Below, piece by piece: positions 10,845 to 21,877 of a DNA stretch of 64,000 nucleotides. Positions within the stretch are counted from its first letter, which is position 1. The number at the start of each line of letters is the position of its first letter. The translations under genes were made by a program, and so were the position numbers. Source of the DNA: Apophysomyces variabilis (lineage: Eukaryota > Mucoromycota > Mucoromycetes > Mucorales > Mucoraceae); the NCBI GenBank assembly GCA_002749535.1, contig MZZL01000136.1:62001-126000 (forward strand). Reading direction: 5' to 3'. The notes beneath the pieces are model-generated. The model saw only the letters and a program-made list of their open reading frames with translations, did not search any database and was not told the origin of the DNA.

Positions 10845-11880
10845 TATCTTTCTACTACAATCCGAAATTTCACGTTTTCTTCTGCCACTGTTGTTAAAGA
10901 TGAAGCTTGCAAAAACATAAAACTGGCATTTGGGTTTGTGCCAAACACTGCACATTGAACTTGATATCCATATTCTCCTCTTGCCTCAGGAATAAAAGAT
11001 GGGAAGTCTGGCAGCCTTCGCTCTAAATGCCGATCAATACACGAATCGCGCGAGTATGATCCCACTGTGTTGATCAGAAATGGATGTCTTGCAGTCCGCA
11101 ATAATGGCACCTGCCAAAGTCAGGAGGACAACTAGCGTAGCCAGTAATTTTGATGCCAGTCTTTTCGATGAGCTCATCTACTTGTCCCTTGGTGATCTCC
11201 TCAAAATGAACACTTTCGAGGTATGGTGCCTTTCCGGAAATGTAACAAAAAGGAAAGAAAAAGAGAGAGTCGGAATTATATGTACAGTTTCATACCTCAT
11301 ATACAGCTAGCTCATTGCATTCGTCCTGGCCACGTTTAGCTTCGCATAATTCGGTCTTGCATGTTCTTGCCAATGACCCAATCGACACGCTCGCAAGATC
11401 CGCCTAATACGTCTGGCCTTCCATACCAACTCCTCATTAAAACGTCTTTGCCTTTGCTTTGTGGAACTTTTTAGTCTCTGAAAATACAGCTGCCACTGTT
11501 TGTAACAATCCGAGAATGGCCTAATAGTAAGGTTTCAGCAGGTTTAAAGGAACCGTTATCTTCATAGTGTCTATTTCTTTTGTCTCAGCCTTTTTCTTGC
11601 ACCCTGGGACCAAACGTCTCATATATCTCATATATCGCACACAAATCGTACAGACTTTGCATAGCTCATATACTTTAAAGCCGCACAAATCTCATAAAAG
11701 ACGGTTCTCCTGCGACATGTCAGCTTTCTATCCTGTACTGTTGTCTCCCATTGCGTAGTTCTCCCTTTTCGGGACGATTTTCCTTGTCCAGAGCACATTA
11801 TTATTCCCATATCTGGGCAACGGAGAACTGTACGTCAAACTTCGAGATCATGTCTTCGTCGCCTTCTCGTTCTAAAAAAG
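10845..11880 (-). pseudogene. Decayed minus-strand gene, copy C
   Basis: The most readable of the three copies. In minus-strand order it shows an EREGDEDMISKFDVQF block near 11860, RRFNEELVWKARRIRRILR near 11470, and a VLGGSCERVDWVIG then TELCEAKRGQDECNELAVYE region near 11380-11310. After a likely intron comes YLESVHFEEITKGQVDELI near 11220, then ARGEYGYQVQCAVFG near 10950 and a stop near 10845. The D-W-V-I then C-E-A-K-R arrangement resembles the PD-(D/E)XK nuclease core, but the resemblance is weak. Frame changes and stops interrupt it. Matches to copy A continue through both flanks. Confidence 0.5.
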
Positions 11881-12767
11881 TTAAAAAGTGTTTTGTATTG
11901 CAATGTTGAAATTGAGATAGAGTGGCATAAAAAACTGGAAATTGTTAGCATACATGCAGATAAGTGTATAATTCTTCTATATCACCAAATGCTACTTTCT
12001 ATAATGAGTGGTTAGAAAGTGCTTGATATGTCAAAGATATAAGAAACCTATTTCCAGTCATCAACTGTTGGGGAGATTCATTGGGTTTAGCTCTTATGCA
12101 TGCCGCGATGCAACACAAGGAAGCCAGAAAATTTCTGACCGAACGGCATAAGAACCAGGAAATGACTGGCGTCGAACACACCGGTCTTTCAGCTGGAAGA
12201 ACATGTAAAACTCACAAACGACGATTTTGACGGCTTGATTCAGCATGGTAGTATGATAAGCAAAGTTCACACAGTTTTCCTTGAAAATGTATGTTTATTT
12301 TTCCCATAATAGAATGATATCAATCGAGATCTAGTTCATTACTGCTACTTATTTTTGCGCTCAGTCATTTGTGCCGTCAGCAGTGCCTCCCTTCTAAAAA
12401 CGTCTTGCAATATTTGCGATAAGTTGACGCAACTGAATAAGCTTTGGGGGCGGTTGTCTTCTACAACAGGTGTCGAGTCCCAAGATGGACTCTGAATGCG
12501 GACTTATACGTAACACAGGTGTGGTAGTGAGAGAAAAGAAATAAGAAAAGATGCAAACAGTAAAATACTGTGAGACTGGAATATGGCTTTATCCTCGATA
12601 CCACTCTCTTATTTTTACTTTTTCTACACTATCCCAGCCATCATGATGTGACTTTTAATAGTGTCGATCACTAGTCTTATCGATATACAGCTTCTACCCA
12701 GCTTTCGAGGAAGTATTTGACATAGAATCTCCGATATGGATAATCTTATTATAGTTTAGCCGTACTT
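11881..12767. other. Intergenic, nothing recognised
   Basis: AT-rich, no ORF above about 60 codons with any recognisable motif and no repeat seen. Confidence 0.45.
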
Positions 12768-12890
12768 AGGGTTGTTGTCCTTTTGGATACAACAACAGGA
12801 TCAAGGAATTCTAGCTCAGTTTCTTTATACAATGAACAATGTCGAGCTTCTATGATCCGCTACGGAGAAAACTCTCCATTATAGAAGGCA
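12768..12890 (+). pseudogene. Possible HET-gene 5' relic
   Basis: A short frame reads VVLLDTTTGSRNS followed by degraded sequence with M-I-R-Y-G. It lines up with VVLLDTTSNLEN and A-I-S-Y-R-W-G at the start of HET copy 3. The nucleotide match (GTTGTTGTCCTTTTGGATAC) is convincing only for the first approximately 40 bases. No further HET sequence follows. Confidence 0.35.
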
Positions 12891-13625
12891 ATTACAAATC
12901 GCTTGGTACAGGGCACAATGCTCAAGCACAGTCCTGTCCATATAGACCAACAAATATTTTAATATAAAAGAGTAATTTTTTATTGAAATAAGCAGCATCC
13001 TACATTGAGTCTCCCCTATATTGCTTGTATCTTTCCAATATTAGATAAAACATCTACAACGGGATGGACCCTGAGGCAATGATGGAGCCGACTATTGGTG
13101 GTTTACCGAATTGATAAAGGGGCTGACACAGTCAAAAACTAATGACAAAAACACAACAAATTTCTTTGTTTATCTTTAAGATGGCAACGTTCTATAGCGG
13201 ACAAAGAATCCTAATCTTTGTTAGAAAAGCGCAGCGATTATCATCTGTATTGCGCATCGTATTACTTCAAGCTTGACGCAATCACCACTTTTGTATATAC
13301 TTGCGAATATATAATTTATATAGGCCGGAACAAATCGAATTACACGTTTTCTTGGAAAGCTTGCAGAAGCGCTACATGGAAGTATACCAAAATCTGGTTT
13401 GTGGCAATATACGTTCGTTTAACACGCATTATCGCATAGGCTAAGCATGAGTGCAGTAAATGATAAACAGGTATGTTATGATCGGAATACATAGTTAATA
13501 GCGATTCATTCTACGAACTTCAAGGGAAAAAAGGAAAGTTAGAGTATTAGTATCCACCATCAAATGAGAAGATATGATCAGATATACTTATCTTCTTCAT
13601 ATCTTCTACAGTTGACAAATCGTAT
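12891..13625. other. Intergenic, nothing recognised
   Basis: AT-rich spacer leading into the tandem array. No gene or RNA recognised. Confidence 0.45.
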
Positions 13626-14535
13626 CAATTCGGGTGAACATCCAACCCTTAACATCTGACCACGAAGCTCAGTATGCTTAGAACATGATACTACTTCCAA
13701 CCATGCTGATCTAATTCACCTATTACCCCAATCCCTTCATTGAATTTCTCTGTACAAAGAAGACTCAAATGAAGGACCGAGTTCAGCGAAGGCAGTTCAA
13801 GTAGATGCAAACAGGGGTGTTACGGAAGATTAATCCCAACTGTAGACACAAGGCTCATATCAGTTCGGGTGAACATCCAACCCTTAACATCTGACCACGA
13901 AGCTCAGTATGCTTAGAACATGATACTACTTCCAACCATGCTGATCTAATTGACCTATTGCCCCAATCCCTTCATTGAATTTCTCTGTACAAAGAAGACT
14001 CAAATGAAGGACCGAGTTCAGCGAAGGCAGTTCAAGTAAATGCAAACAGGGGTGTTACGGAAGATTAATCCCAACTGTAGACACAAGGCTCATATCAGTT
14101 CGGGTGAACATCCAACCCCTAACATCTGACCACGAAGCTCAGTATGCTTAGAACATGATACTACTTCCAACCATGCCGATCTAATTGACCTATTGCCCCA
14201 ATCCCTTCATTGAATTTCTCTGTACAAAGGAGAGTCAAATGAAGGACCGAGTTCAGCGAAGGCAGTTCAAGTAGATGCAAACAGGGGTGTTACGGAAGAT
14301 TAATCCCAACTGTAGACACAAGGCTCATATCAGTTCGGGTGAACATCCAACCCTTAACATCTGACCACGAAGCTCAGTATGCTTAGAACATGATACTACT
14401 TCCAACCATGCCGATCTAATTGACCTATTGCCCCAATCCCTTCATTGAATTTCTCTGTACAAAGAAGACTCAAATGAAGGACCGAGTTCAGCGAAGGCAG
14501 TTCAAGTAGATGCAAACAGGGATGTTACGGAAGAT
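13626..14535. repeat. 235-bp tandem repeat array, 3.9 copies
   Basis: Units begin at 13626, 13861, 14096 and 14331, each exactly 235 bases apart and starting CA(A/G)TTCGGGTGAACATCC. The fourth stops about 30 bases short, where the sequence switches to unrelated DNA after GGAAGAT. Copies differ at only a handful of positions (for example ATTCACCTATTACC in unit 1 against ATTGACCTATTGCC in units 2 to 4). No long ORF runs through the units in a shared frame. Near identity implies recent expansion or gene conversion. Array sizes of this kind are often collapsed in assemblies, so the true number may be larger. Confidence 0.95.
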
Positions 14536-15040
14536 GGTGCTCGTCAAAGGAAGAAGAGAAAAAAGAGGAAAGGGTATTTAGTCACATTAGAGGCTGTGCT
14601 TTTCTAACAATTTCCTTTTATGCAAAGTACGTTAATTAGCCATCCGCAGCGCTTTAACCATGTTGTACCTGTTGTTGGCAGTGCTATTCAGTCTGGGGTT
14701 ATCATACTTTGCCTTTGATCATAGTATTATTACTGTAATTAGCATTGTTAATGAGGTTGCAGCAAAACTTATGCTCTTTGCATCTGTCCGTAAGATACAG
14801 ATGACACAATATCACAAGACATCAGACTGATCATACCATTGGTGTTTCTTTTGTTTGTTGATTTTTGTTATCACTTATCGCATACTTCGAAAGAGAAATC
14901 GACACTGTACGAAATAAAGCATAAAGCGAGGTTTATCAATACCTTCACTTACTTAACGTCCCTCTTTTTCTACACTCCTCGCTACATACATTAAGCAATA
15001 CACCTCACATCTCTTCTATCTGTTCGTTGACACTGATATA
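14536..15040. other. Intergenic, upstream of nuclease-like gene
   Basis: Unique AT-rich sequence between the tandem array and the next gene. Pyrimidine-rich stretches just before 15041 fit a promoter/5' leader, but no TATA box was recognised. Confidence 0.4.
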
Positions 15041-17233
15041 ATGATATCTCCTACAGATCATGGCGTCAGCAATGACTTCCAATTCACAAAAGAACAATCC
15101 GACAGCTTTAACTTGCCTGACTTCTTTATTTCGCTAAAAGCGTCTATGTGGACAAAGGAAATCGCCGTTGTTCAAAGTTATATCAGATCCACGTTTGGGA
15201 CAGTGAGCGAACCATACATCGGGTATGGTAGCATTATCCAAGGTTTCGCGTCACTCTCCAGAAACGGCGATATTGGCACTCCTATTAGACAGTATGCCGA
15301 GCATGTCAGGGCGCATTTCACTAAGAACAAAGTAAGATGCCGACTAGTAAACGAGTATAAGCAATACTTCGCCAAGTTTGTGCTGGAACATGCAAAGGTA
15401 AGTATATGTATAAAGCTGCAGAAACAACAAAATAGAATGTTTGTACTTCATATTGATGTAGAAAGAAGCCGCCGATAAAATGATAACCGGGAAATACCGA
15501 ATCCATTCGGAACTGATAGCATCAACAGCAGAAAACATCATCCAACAAGCTACAGATCGTAATCATACCTATGATCAACAAAACCAAAAGCAACAAGAAG
15601 ATGAATGTCATTCGGATGACAGCGGAACTTCTGAGAAGCATCATCCACGAAGAAAAACAGTATACAGGGTCATTATCGCAGAAGGGAGCAATGCTGCTTA
15701 TACCCAAGATAATGACACGAAAGTAAACATAATCTCATATGAAAGCTGCAATTATTAACTAGTACGTTACTTTTGATAGTGGATAATAGATGATGTCGAT
15801 GTTACAAAGCAACTAATGGAATTCAGAGAACGTTCAAGCAAATTGGCTGGAAGCGATGCTAATCAGCTGTCGGATATGAGACTATTGTAAGTAGAAGACG
15901 AAATGGGAGTTACAAGATAATAATAGCTTCGTCAATGTAATTCGCTAGGTCGTTGGACTGCATTTATCTGTTCAGTCAAGACAGGGATAATTCGGTCAGC
16001 AAATACCTGGGAGCAGATGTTCATAACTTGTTGATGGAATCGTTAATGAAAAAAATTCATCAAGAGTTGGACCCGATTGTATTTAAATGGTGTTTGCAGT
16101 TGTCAAATGTAAATTTGTTTAAACGATTGATAGGCCTATGGCGTTACTGAGTAATCTCCTTTATGTAGTTCAAGTTTGGTACCAACATGGACAAATGGAT
16201 GCAATTACAGTTGCAAACAATCAAAATCCTTGCTGACGCAGCAGCAACTCAAAGAAAGTCTAATATCATGATTGCTAACTTGCTACACACTATGCACGTT
16301 TCAACATTCTCACTATATTCAGCGCACCAACCGTTGATAACCTTTGCCCTTTTATAGTGTCCCTCGGCTATACATATCATCATCCGAAACAAATGTGGAA
16401 GATACACATGTACACACCGTTATTTCCTATGTTATCAAATGCATATTTGGTAGTGAAGAATTGCTAAAACACCAATGGTGAGGATAAAAACTGCATGCGT
16501 ACGCAGGTGCACATACACACATACGTGCATAGGTACTTGGAACTACGTTTGAACGGTTAATGGTTTGTATAGGGCAAACGGCAGATTGAACCAAGTTGAT
16601 GAGCAAGATCCAGGCAAGTTTAAGCCTGACTATTTAACATATGTTCAAATCCGGAGAAAGCGACATGATATAGCCGTCGCGGAATTCAAGCCAGCCGTCA
16701 ATCGATGTGCAAAGCCTCTTTCTGATCTAGTGAAGTTGGGGCAGCAAATGAAAGTTATCTTGAACAATTTGGTAAGTTACCAAGTCTCGTCTCCAGTGGT
16801 ACTAGGGATTTTGGTACAAGGTATGTAACATATACCAGTAAGTAAAACTGTAACGAGCGACATACTTGTCCCTCTGTTTTGATAGGTAAAACTTGTTCTA
16901 CATACAAGATGGAACTTGCGGGTCCTGGATTATATAGGATGATCGCTCTGGAAACTTTTCCCTTGTGCACAACATATACCGAGTTGTGTTTGATTCCAAG
17001 CATGTTCATGTATTTGGATCATCTAAAGGTAATCTCTACTTAATATTGAAAAAACCGCTTTCTATTGAACTCCCTCTGAATAGGATCTTGCAGTTGAAAT
17101 GGCAAGAAAATTGGAAAGTACCGAATTGGCGAAAGCTAAAGGGAAGAGAAAGAGCGACAAAGTAGTGCCAGTTTCATGGGTGTGCGATGGAACATCCACG
17201 TTCTACAAACACGTCAAAAAGGTTAAGTATTAA
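15041..17233 (+). CDS. Intron-rich Mucorales family protein with PD-(D/E)XK-like motif
   Basis: Nine exons fit: 15041-15397, 15462-15722, 15780-15886, 15949-16108, 16169 to about 16300, about 16357-16477, 16573-16820, 16886-17028 and 17084-17233. The exon 5/6 junction is unresolved. The N-terminal half includes SLKASMWTKE and a glutamine/histidine-rich linker. Exon 7 carries KFKPDYLTYV, then HDIAVAEFKPA and DLVKLGQQMK, followed by PVVLGILVQG. Exon 8 carries GLYRMIALETFPL. The P-D then A-E-F-K arrangement is what a PD-(D/E)XK nuclease-fold core looks like. From memory, proteins with the same E-x-K-P / D-x-VKLG-x-x-MK / G-x-Y-R-M pattern are multiplied in Mucorales and uncharacterised. The exon 9 tail is lysine-rich. 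A decayed relative lies at 31250-31790. Confidence 0.75.
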
Positions 17234-17421
17234 ATTCTGTAGTTTATCGGTGTTAGAAACGTTTACCTGCTATGAATTTCCCTATGGAGCATATAAAACA
17301 AAGCAGTAAAAAGGAGTTATTGGAGTAGTTATTTCCTCTTGAGCGCAACTGCAATAAAAGCACAATGCTCCTGTTCTGGGGGTATACACAACATTAGCCA
17401 AGAAGTATATAGAAAGAAGAA

Positions 17422-17915
17422 AGTTCCTTGGGACAAAAACATATTTGTAATACCGATAACCACTTTAAATCTCAATCAGTGTATACTACGTTCACTAATG
17501 CCGCTCGGACAAAAACGATTGCTTGTGATATGCAAGAGCCATTGAAGATCATACCAGTTATACATCTCTTGCGCTCCTTATGAGTAGTTCTGCGTGCCTT
17601 ACAGTATTGGCCACGATGGATACACTTAATGTATATTATGACTAAGTATATTTGAAGATATTGTTAATTAATTAATTTGCTGCCAAAACGTTGTTCATTC
17701 CGGTATGTAACTTGATACTGAAACCTTTAGTAAGAGATCTCATGTCGCTAATTGTCAAGATAAATAATATAAATATATGGTATCGGCTTGTTTAGCTGTT
17801 AATCTTCACAGCACAAGACGTGTTTCGTTTATAATGCTATGTGTGAACGTAGTATATACTGATTGAGATCAAAGGTGGTAGTCGGTATCTTACAAATGTT
17901 TTTGTCCCAAGCAAC
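17422..17915. mobile_element. Element with ~74-bp terminal inverted repeats (MITE-like)
   Basis: Bases 17422-17494 reappear as the reverse complement at 17843-17915 with only a few mismatches and short gaps. Both arms contain CTTGGGACAAAAACA, then TACCGA and AATCTCAATCAGT-x-TATACTACGTTCAC. The 350-base interior has no ORF. The right arm overlaps no gene. A target-site duplication was not evident, and no second copy was found in this window, so a foldback repeat or an old non-autonomous DNA transposon are both possible. Confidence 0.6.
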
Positions 17916-18469
17916 TCCCTATCACAATAAAGCTAAACTATACCGCATTTCAGGTTGAGCAGTGACTGCTGTAGCTTATGTCGCATTGGGTTATTGGATC
18001 TCTTTCTTTTGCTGCTTGACGAAGTAGGCCACAACAATGAACAACGTCTATATATAGTGAGCTGTCAGCCATTGCAGCCTTCACCAAGATCAGACTTTGA
18101 TGTCCCCGTGTTGAAACCATTTAATTGATCTTATAAAGAACTTCAATAGCACTACTGTTCATCTCCTTTTCTCTTCCGGCTCGTGTTATATAATGGGAAA
18201 ATGTTTGATCGCCGAAACTCCAAGGCAGGGTAAAGACGATACAGTTTATCCACTGTATCTGTGATTCAAATAAACAAAAGGGAGGATACCATTTTATTAT
18301 CAGTTTGTGCTATGCTCTTTTCCGTTTCTATCGCTATAGTCAAATACACTCTAAGGTTGAAAGAAGTGATGGCCCGATCAGAAAAAAGAAAAAAAGAAAA
18401 GAAAGAAAAGAAGAAAGATTGGCACCCTCAATTCACTTGTTCTTTCTTTCAATCACGCAGGATGTAATT
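17916..18469. other. Intergenic, nothing recognised
   Basis: AT-rich spacer with a polypurine run near 18385-18415. No gene recognised. Confidence 0.45.
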
Positions 18470-18831
18470 TAAAAGTCCTCCGATGCTCTGTGACGACCAA
18501 GCTATCCTCGCTGTCTCAATGTTTCCTACCCAAATGCCATCTGCTAGAATATCTGGTCCGATTCACCTCTCAAACGATATCCAATCATCTCCATCTGCTC
18601 ACAGCGGCTCGTTAGCAAATTTTCGCAAGGAGCTTGTAAATAACGTAACATGACTTTTCCTACTGCTCGTGTTAATTAGATTCAGTAAGTTCCGGATTCC
18701 TTTAGCCATAGTGTCTACGTGTACAAGAGCTTGAATGACACCTATACGAATCCTTCTGAGAAAGGCAGCGATATTACTTATTGTTTGTCTTTGTTCTTAC
18801 GTAAGAAATTGTGACTATTGTGCCTTGCAGC

Positions 18832-18951
18832 CGGCAACACAACGTAGTACACGCGTAACACCTATGGCTTGGTAGACCGCAGTAATTCGTTCACTTCCAA
18901 CCCAGCAAAGCCTATAAATACAGGCCTTTGCCTCTGTGGCCGCGAAATTTT
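18832..18951 (+). promoter_or_regulatory. Core promoter of F-box gene 1, TATA box at 18913
   Basis: Bases 18832-18925 are about 90 percent identical to 21753-21846 upstream of F-box gene 2, including ACAACGTAGTACACGCGTAA, ACCTATGGCTTGGTAGACC and CCCAGCAAAGCC. A TATAAATA box lies at 18913-18920, only 39 bases before the ATG at 18952, implying a very short leader. Looser similarity between the two loci extends back to about 18470 and 21400. Confidence 0.7.
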
Positions 18952-20691
18952 ATGAGTGATATAGCACCCATAACCAAAACAAACCTTGTGACGAATCACC
19001 CTACTATAAACGAGCTTCCGCGCGAAATCTTGCTGGATGCCTTTACCCGTCTTACTAAACGGAAGCAATGGACCCTTGTTTGCGTTTGCCGGTTATGGTA
19101 CGAAATCCTGATCCCAGAACTGTATCGCTCTGTATCCATTGACTGGGATAAACAATTTTCTTTGCTCCATCGGACTGTGAAAGACACAGCTGAGTCGAAA
19201 CAACTTGGAAATTTCGTACGCAAGCTGGAGATAACAGTACGCTTAGACAAGAGACAGATAGCATCCCTCCGGCAGCTTTTTCCTTTTGTTAAAGAATTGG
19301 GAGGCAGACTAGGTGAATATCCTGACTTGTTGTCTGACTTGCCAAATTGGGAAGAGCTCGAAGAGATATGGTACAGAGCCGAAAAAGGAAACGTACCCAG
19401 AGACTTTCCTACTAAGTTTATGGCATCCCGACTCCAATGTCTCACCGTAAACATGGAGTATATTGGAAACTGGATGAATATACTTTTAGAGTTATCGTCT
19501 ATCATAAATCTATGTCTGGAAACGGGATATGTGAATTCGCAGGAAAGAAAAACGATAACGTTCTCTGATTTGGACAAAGTGATAGATCACCTACCAAGTC
19601 TCAGGTATCTAACATTGCATAACCTGCAGATTGGTGGAGAACTACCGCGAGATATTCTACCTTCTGGTAAGCTGGAGTATTTATCTTTGCAAGAAGTTTG
19701 CGGCAGCGGATTAGGCCAGTACTTTGCCAGGAAATGCAATAACCTTGACAAATTGATCGTTGACTGGGACAAAATGGACGTGGAGCTAAGGACATTGGTC
19801 CAGTCGTGTAGACAGCTCAAAGAACTAGAAACATACAATGAAAATCTTTACGTGCCGTGTATGAATATCCTTCGAAAAATAGGTGCACCGATAGAGAAAG
19901 TTTTTCATCGTGTAGATGATATGCCTTGGATCTGCAAAACAATTCATGACCTCCGCGAAACGCTTATTACCGTCATCTTAAGGAGTTATACAAACTTAAC
20001 AATCCCGGAGATACTGACAGACGAATTACAAGCTTGCCGTTCATTACAGGCTCTGTATTTGCGAGGTTTTAGTGGCCATGTTGATATCGATTGGATTTTA
20101 GCTCGGTGGGATCGTCTCCAAGACCTGTATCTTGAATGCGAGTCCATTGGCGTAGGCGACAATTGGCATTGGTCGACCAAACAAAACCTAAGACGTATCT
20201 CCATGAAGGCGGACTACATTAGCGATGCAGTGTTTGTGTATTTGGCGCGTACTTGTCCCAAGATTTCCTTTCTTGTATGTACGTTCTTAAAAGAAAGCAA
20301 CCAGAGCCGCACTATTTGCTATCCGAATCCAGGGCTTTCAGTTCTACACGTTGGAATGCCTAATGACACATTGTTCAAGATTACACAATTGAATGAAGAG
20401 GAACGTATTAGGTACATGGCCTGGAGTCGAAGACAGAACGATTGCATTATAGACGAGACTGTCGGTTGCACAAAATGGTACCGATTCATAGCAAAAGATA
20501 ACTCCTCAACCGTGTGCGCGATAGACTTGAATGAACTGGATAAGGTGCTTTACAACGAAAGCTCTAATGTGGACAAATCTAAAAGGGATAATGATTGTGA
20601 AGCAAACGTATCAAGTCTGCCTGTTATAACGATCATATGTCCTTATGTCGATCAGATCTCCTTTGCAGCTTTTCCTGCAATACTCAATTGA
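18952..20691 (+). CDS. F-box/LRR-like protein 1
   Basis: Substrate-receptor-type subunit of SCF ubiquitin ligases by family. 579 residues from the ATG at 18952, single exon. The F-box lies at about residues 19-60 (INELPREILLDAFTRLTKRKQ then LVCVCRLWYEILIPELY). The rest consists of degenerate leucine-rich repeats such as LPSLRYLTLHNLQIGGELP, CRSLQALYLRGFSG and WDRLQDLYLECESI, as in Skp2/Amn1-like fungal F-box proteins. It is a tandem duplicate of the gene at 21878. The substrate is unknown. In both genes the C-terminal 100 residues (TVGCTKWYRFIAKDN, LNELDKVLYN) are strongly conserved and not LRR-like. Confidence 0.85.
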   Translation: MSDIAPITKTNLVTNHPTINELPREILLDAFTRLTKRKQWTLVCVCRLWYEILIPELYRSVSIDWDKQFSLLHRTVKDTAESKQLGNFVRKLEITVRLDKRQIASLRQLFPFVKELGGRLGEYPDLLSDLPNWEELEEIWYRAEKGNVPRDFPTKFMASRLQCLTVNMEYIGNWMNILLELSSIINLCLETGYVNSQERKTITFSDLDKVIDHLPSLRYLTLHNLQIGGELPRDILPSGKLEYLSLQEVCGSGLGQYFARKCNNLDKLIVDWDKMDVELRTLVQSCRQLKELETYNENLYVPCMNILRKIGAPIEKVFHRVDDMPWICKTIHDLRETLITVILRSYTNLTIPEILTDELQACRSLQALYLRGFSGHVDIDWILARWDRLQDLYLECESIGVGDNWHWSTKQNLRRISMKADYISDAVFVYLARTCPKISFLVCTFLKESNQSRTICYPNPGLSVLHVGMPNDTLFKITQLNEEERIRYMAWSRRQNDCIIDETVGCTKWYRFIAKDNSSTVCAIDLNELDKVLYNESSNVDKSKRDNDCEANVSSLPVITIICPYVDQISFAAFPAILN

Positions 20692-21399
20692 TCAGCTAGC
20701 AGTAAAGAGGAATACTACAACCCGTATATACATGCTGTTTAAATGTTGATTTGGTGCTAGTAGAGTTGTGATAATTAAGCTCATAACAATTTTGATTGAC
20801 CAAACTAAAGCCTTCAGGCCCCTTACCAATGCTTTTATCCACAATATGGTCTATATCTATTAACACGCATATTGTAAAGGAAAGATATTGCAAAATTTTC
20901 AAACACGATCATGATATGGCATTTTGTTGCCGGCTTTACATTGTTTACTAAACGAGGAGCAGAGCAAAGGCAGGCTGAAGAATGGAGAAGTAAAGAGACG
21001 TTTTATACAAATACAACTAATAGTTAAAGCAACTGTTTGTGTGTGAAGTTTTCCATAATTAGAACCTTAGACGTAAGCTATTCCCAGGAGAGCAAAGAAT
21101 ACCTTATAAAAAGCCATACAGGTAAGACAAAGTAATCCTAAGTTATAGGTGGTTGACACAGCTTTCGTGTGATCAGCGAAGCTCAACAAAGAATACAATA
21201 GGCAGTAGCAAAAATAGATGGTACTTGTTCCATATAAACAAGACAGAGCTCTTTTGAATTTCCGCTATACCTTTCTACTTGAATAATTTAAACTTCTGTT
21301 AAAGATTGTGATTTATGCATGGATCGTGCTTAGAAGCAGTGTACGTCCATTTGTTTTATTGCTACGTCTTTCATCCATTCAAACAAGCTATAATTTAAG
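20692..21399. other. 3' flank of F-box gene 1 and spacer
   Basis: The first 300 bases resemble the 3' flanks of F-box gene 2 (from 23618) and of the inverted fragment (34874 downwards), after which similarity fades near 21000. The rest is unassigned AT-rich spacer. Confidence 0.5.
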
Positions 21400-21752
21400 T
21401 GTTGTAATGCTCTCTAACGACTAAGCTATCCACGCTGTCCTAATGTTTTTAATCCAAATGGCATCTGCTAGAATATCTGGTCCGATTCGCCTGTTAAACA
21501 ACACTGAATCATCTCGATCTGTTGAAAGCGGCTCTTTAGCAAACTTTTACAAGTTGTGTAAATAACGTAACATAGCTATTCCGTTCCGCTCATGTCTGTC
21601 ACACCATATAAGTTCCCGCTCTCTAATCAGGATAGCTCAGTAGGCAATTATATGAATGATAGCTAAATGGCTTGCTTTTACAATGACATCGACATTACTT
21701 ATTATGCAACTTTTTTTCGACACCGAAATATTGTGGCTATTGTGCCCTCAAA

Positions 21753-21877
21753 CCCGGCGGCACAACGTAGTACACGCGTAACACCTATGGCTTGGTAGAC
21801 CACAGTAACTCATTCTCTTCCAACCCAGCAAAGCCTATAAATACAGGCCTATCTTGCCGCTGTGGAACCGCATTGCC
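21753..21877 (+). promoter_or_regulatory. Core promoter of F-box gene 2, TATA box at 21836
   Basis: Near-identical partner of 18832-18951. The TATAAATA box at 21836-21843 lies 42 bases before the ATG at 21878. The preserved block is better conserved than the surrounding DNA, suggesting selection on the promoter or gene conversion. Confidence 0.7.

Noticed and set aside
13626..14535. CRISPR-like array
   Set aside because: Units are 235 bp, directly adjacent and without variable spacers; the sequence is eukaryotic.
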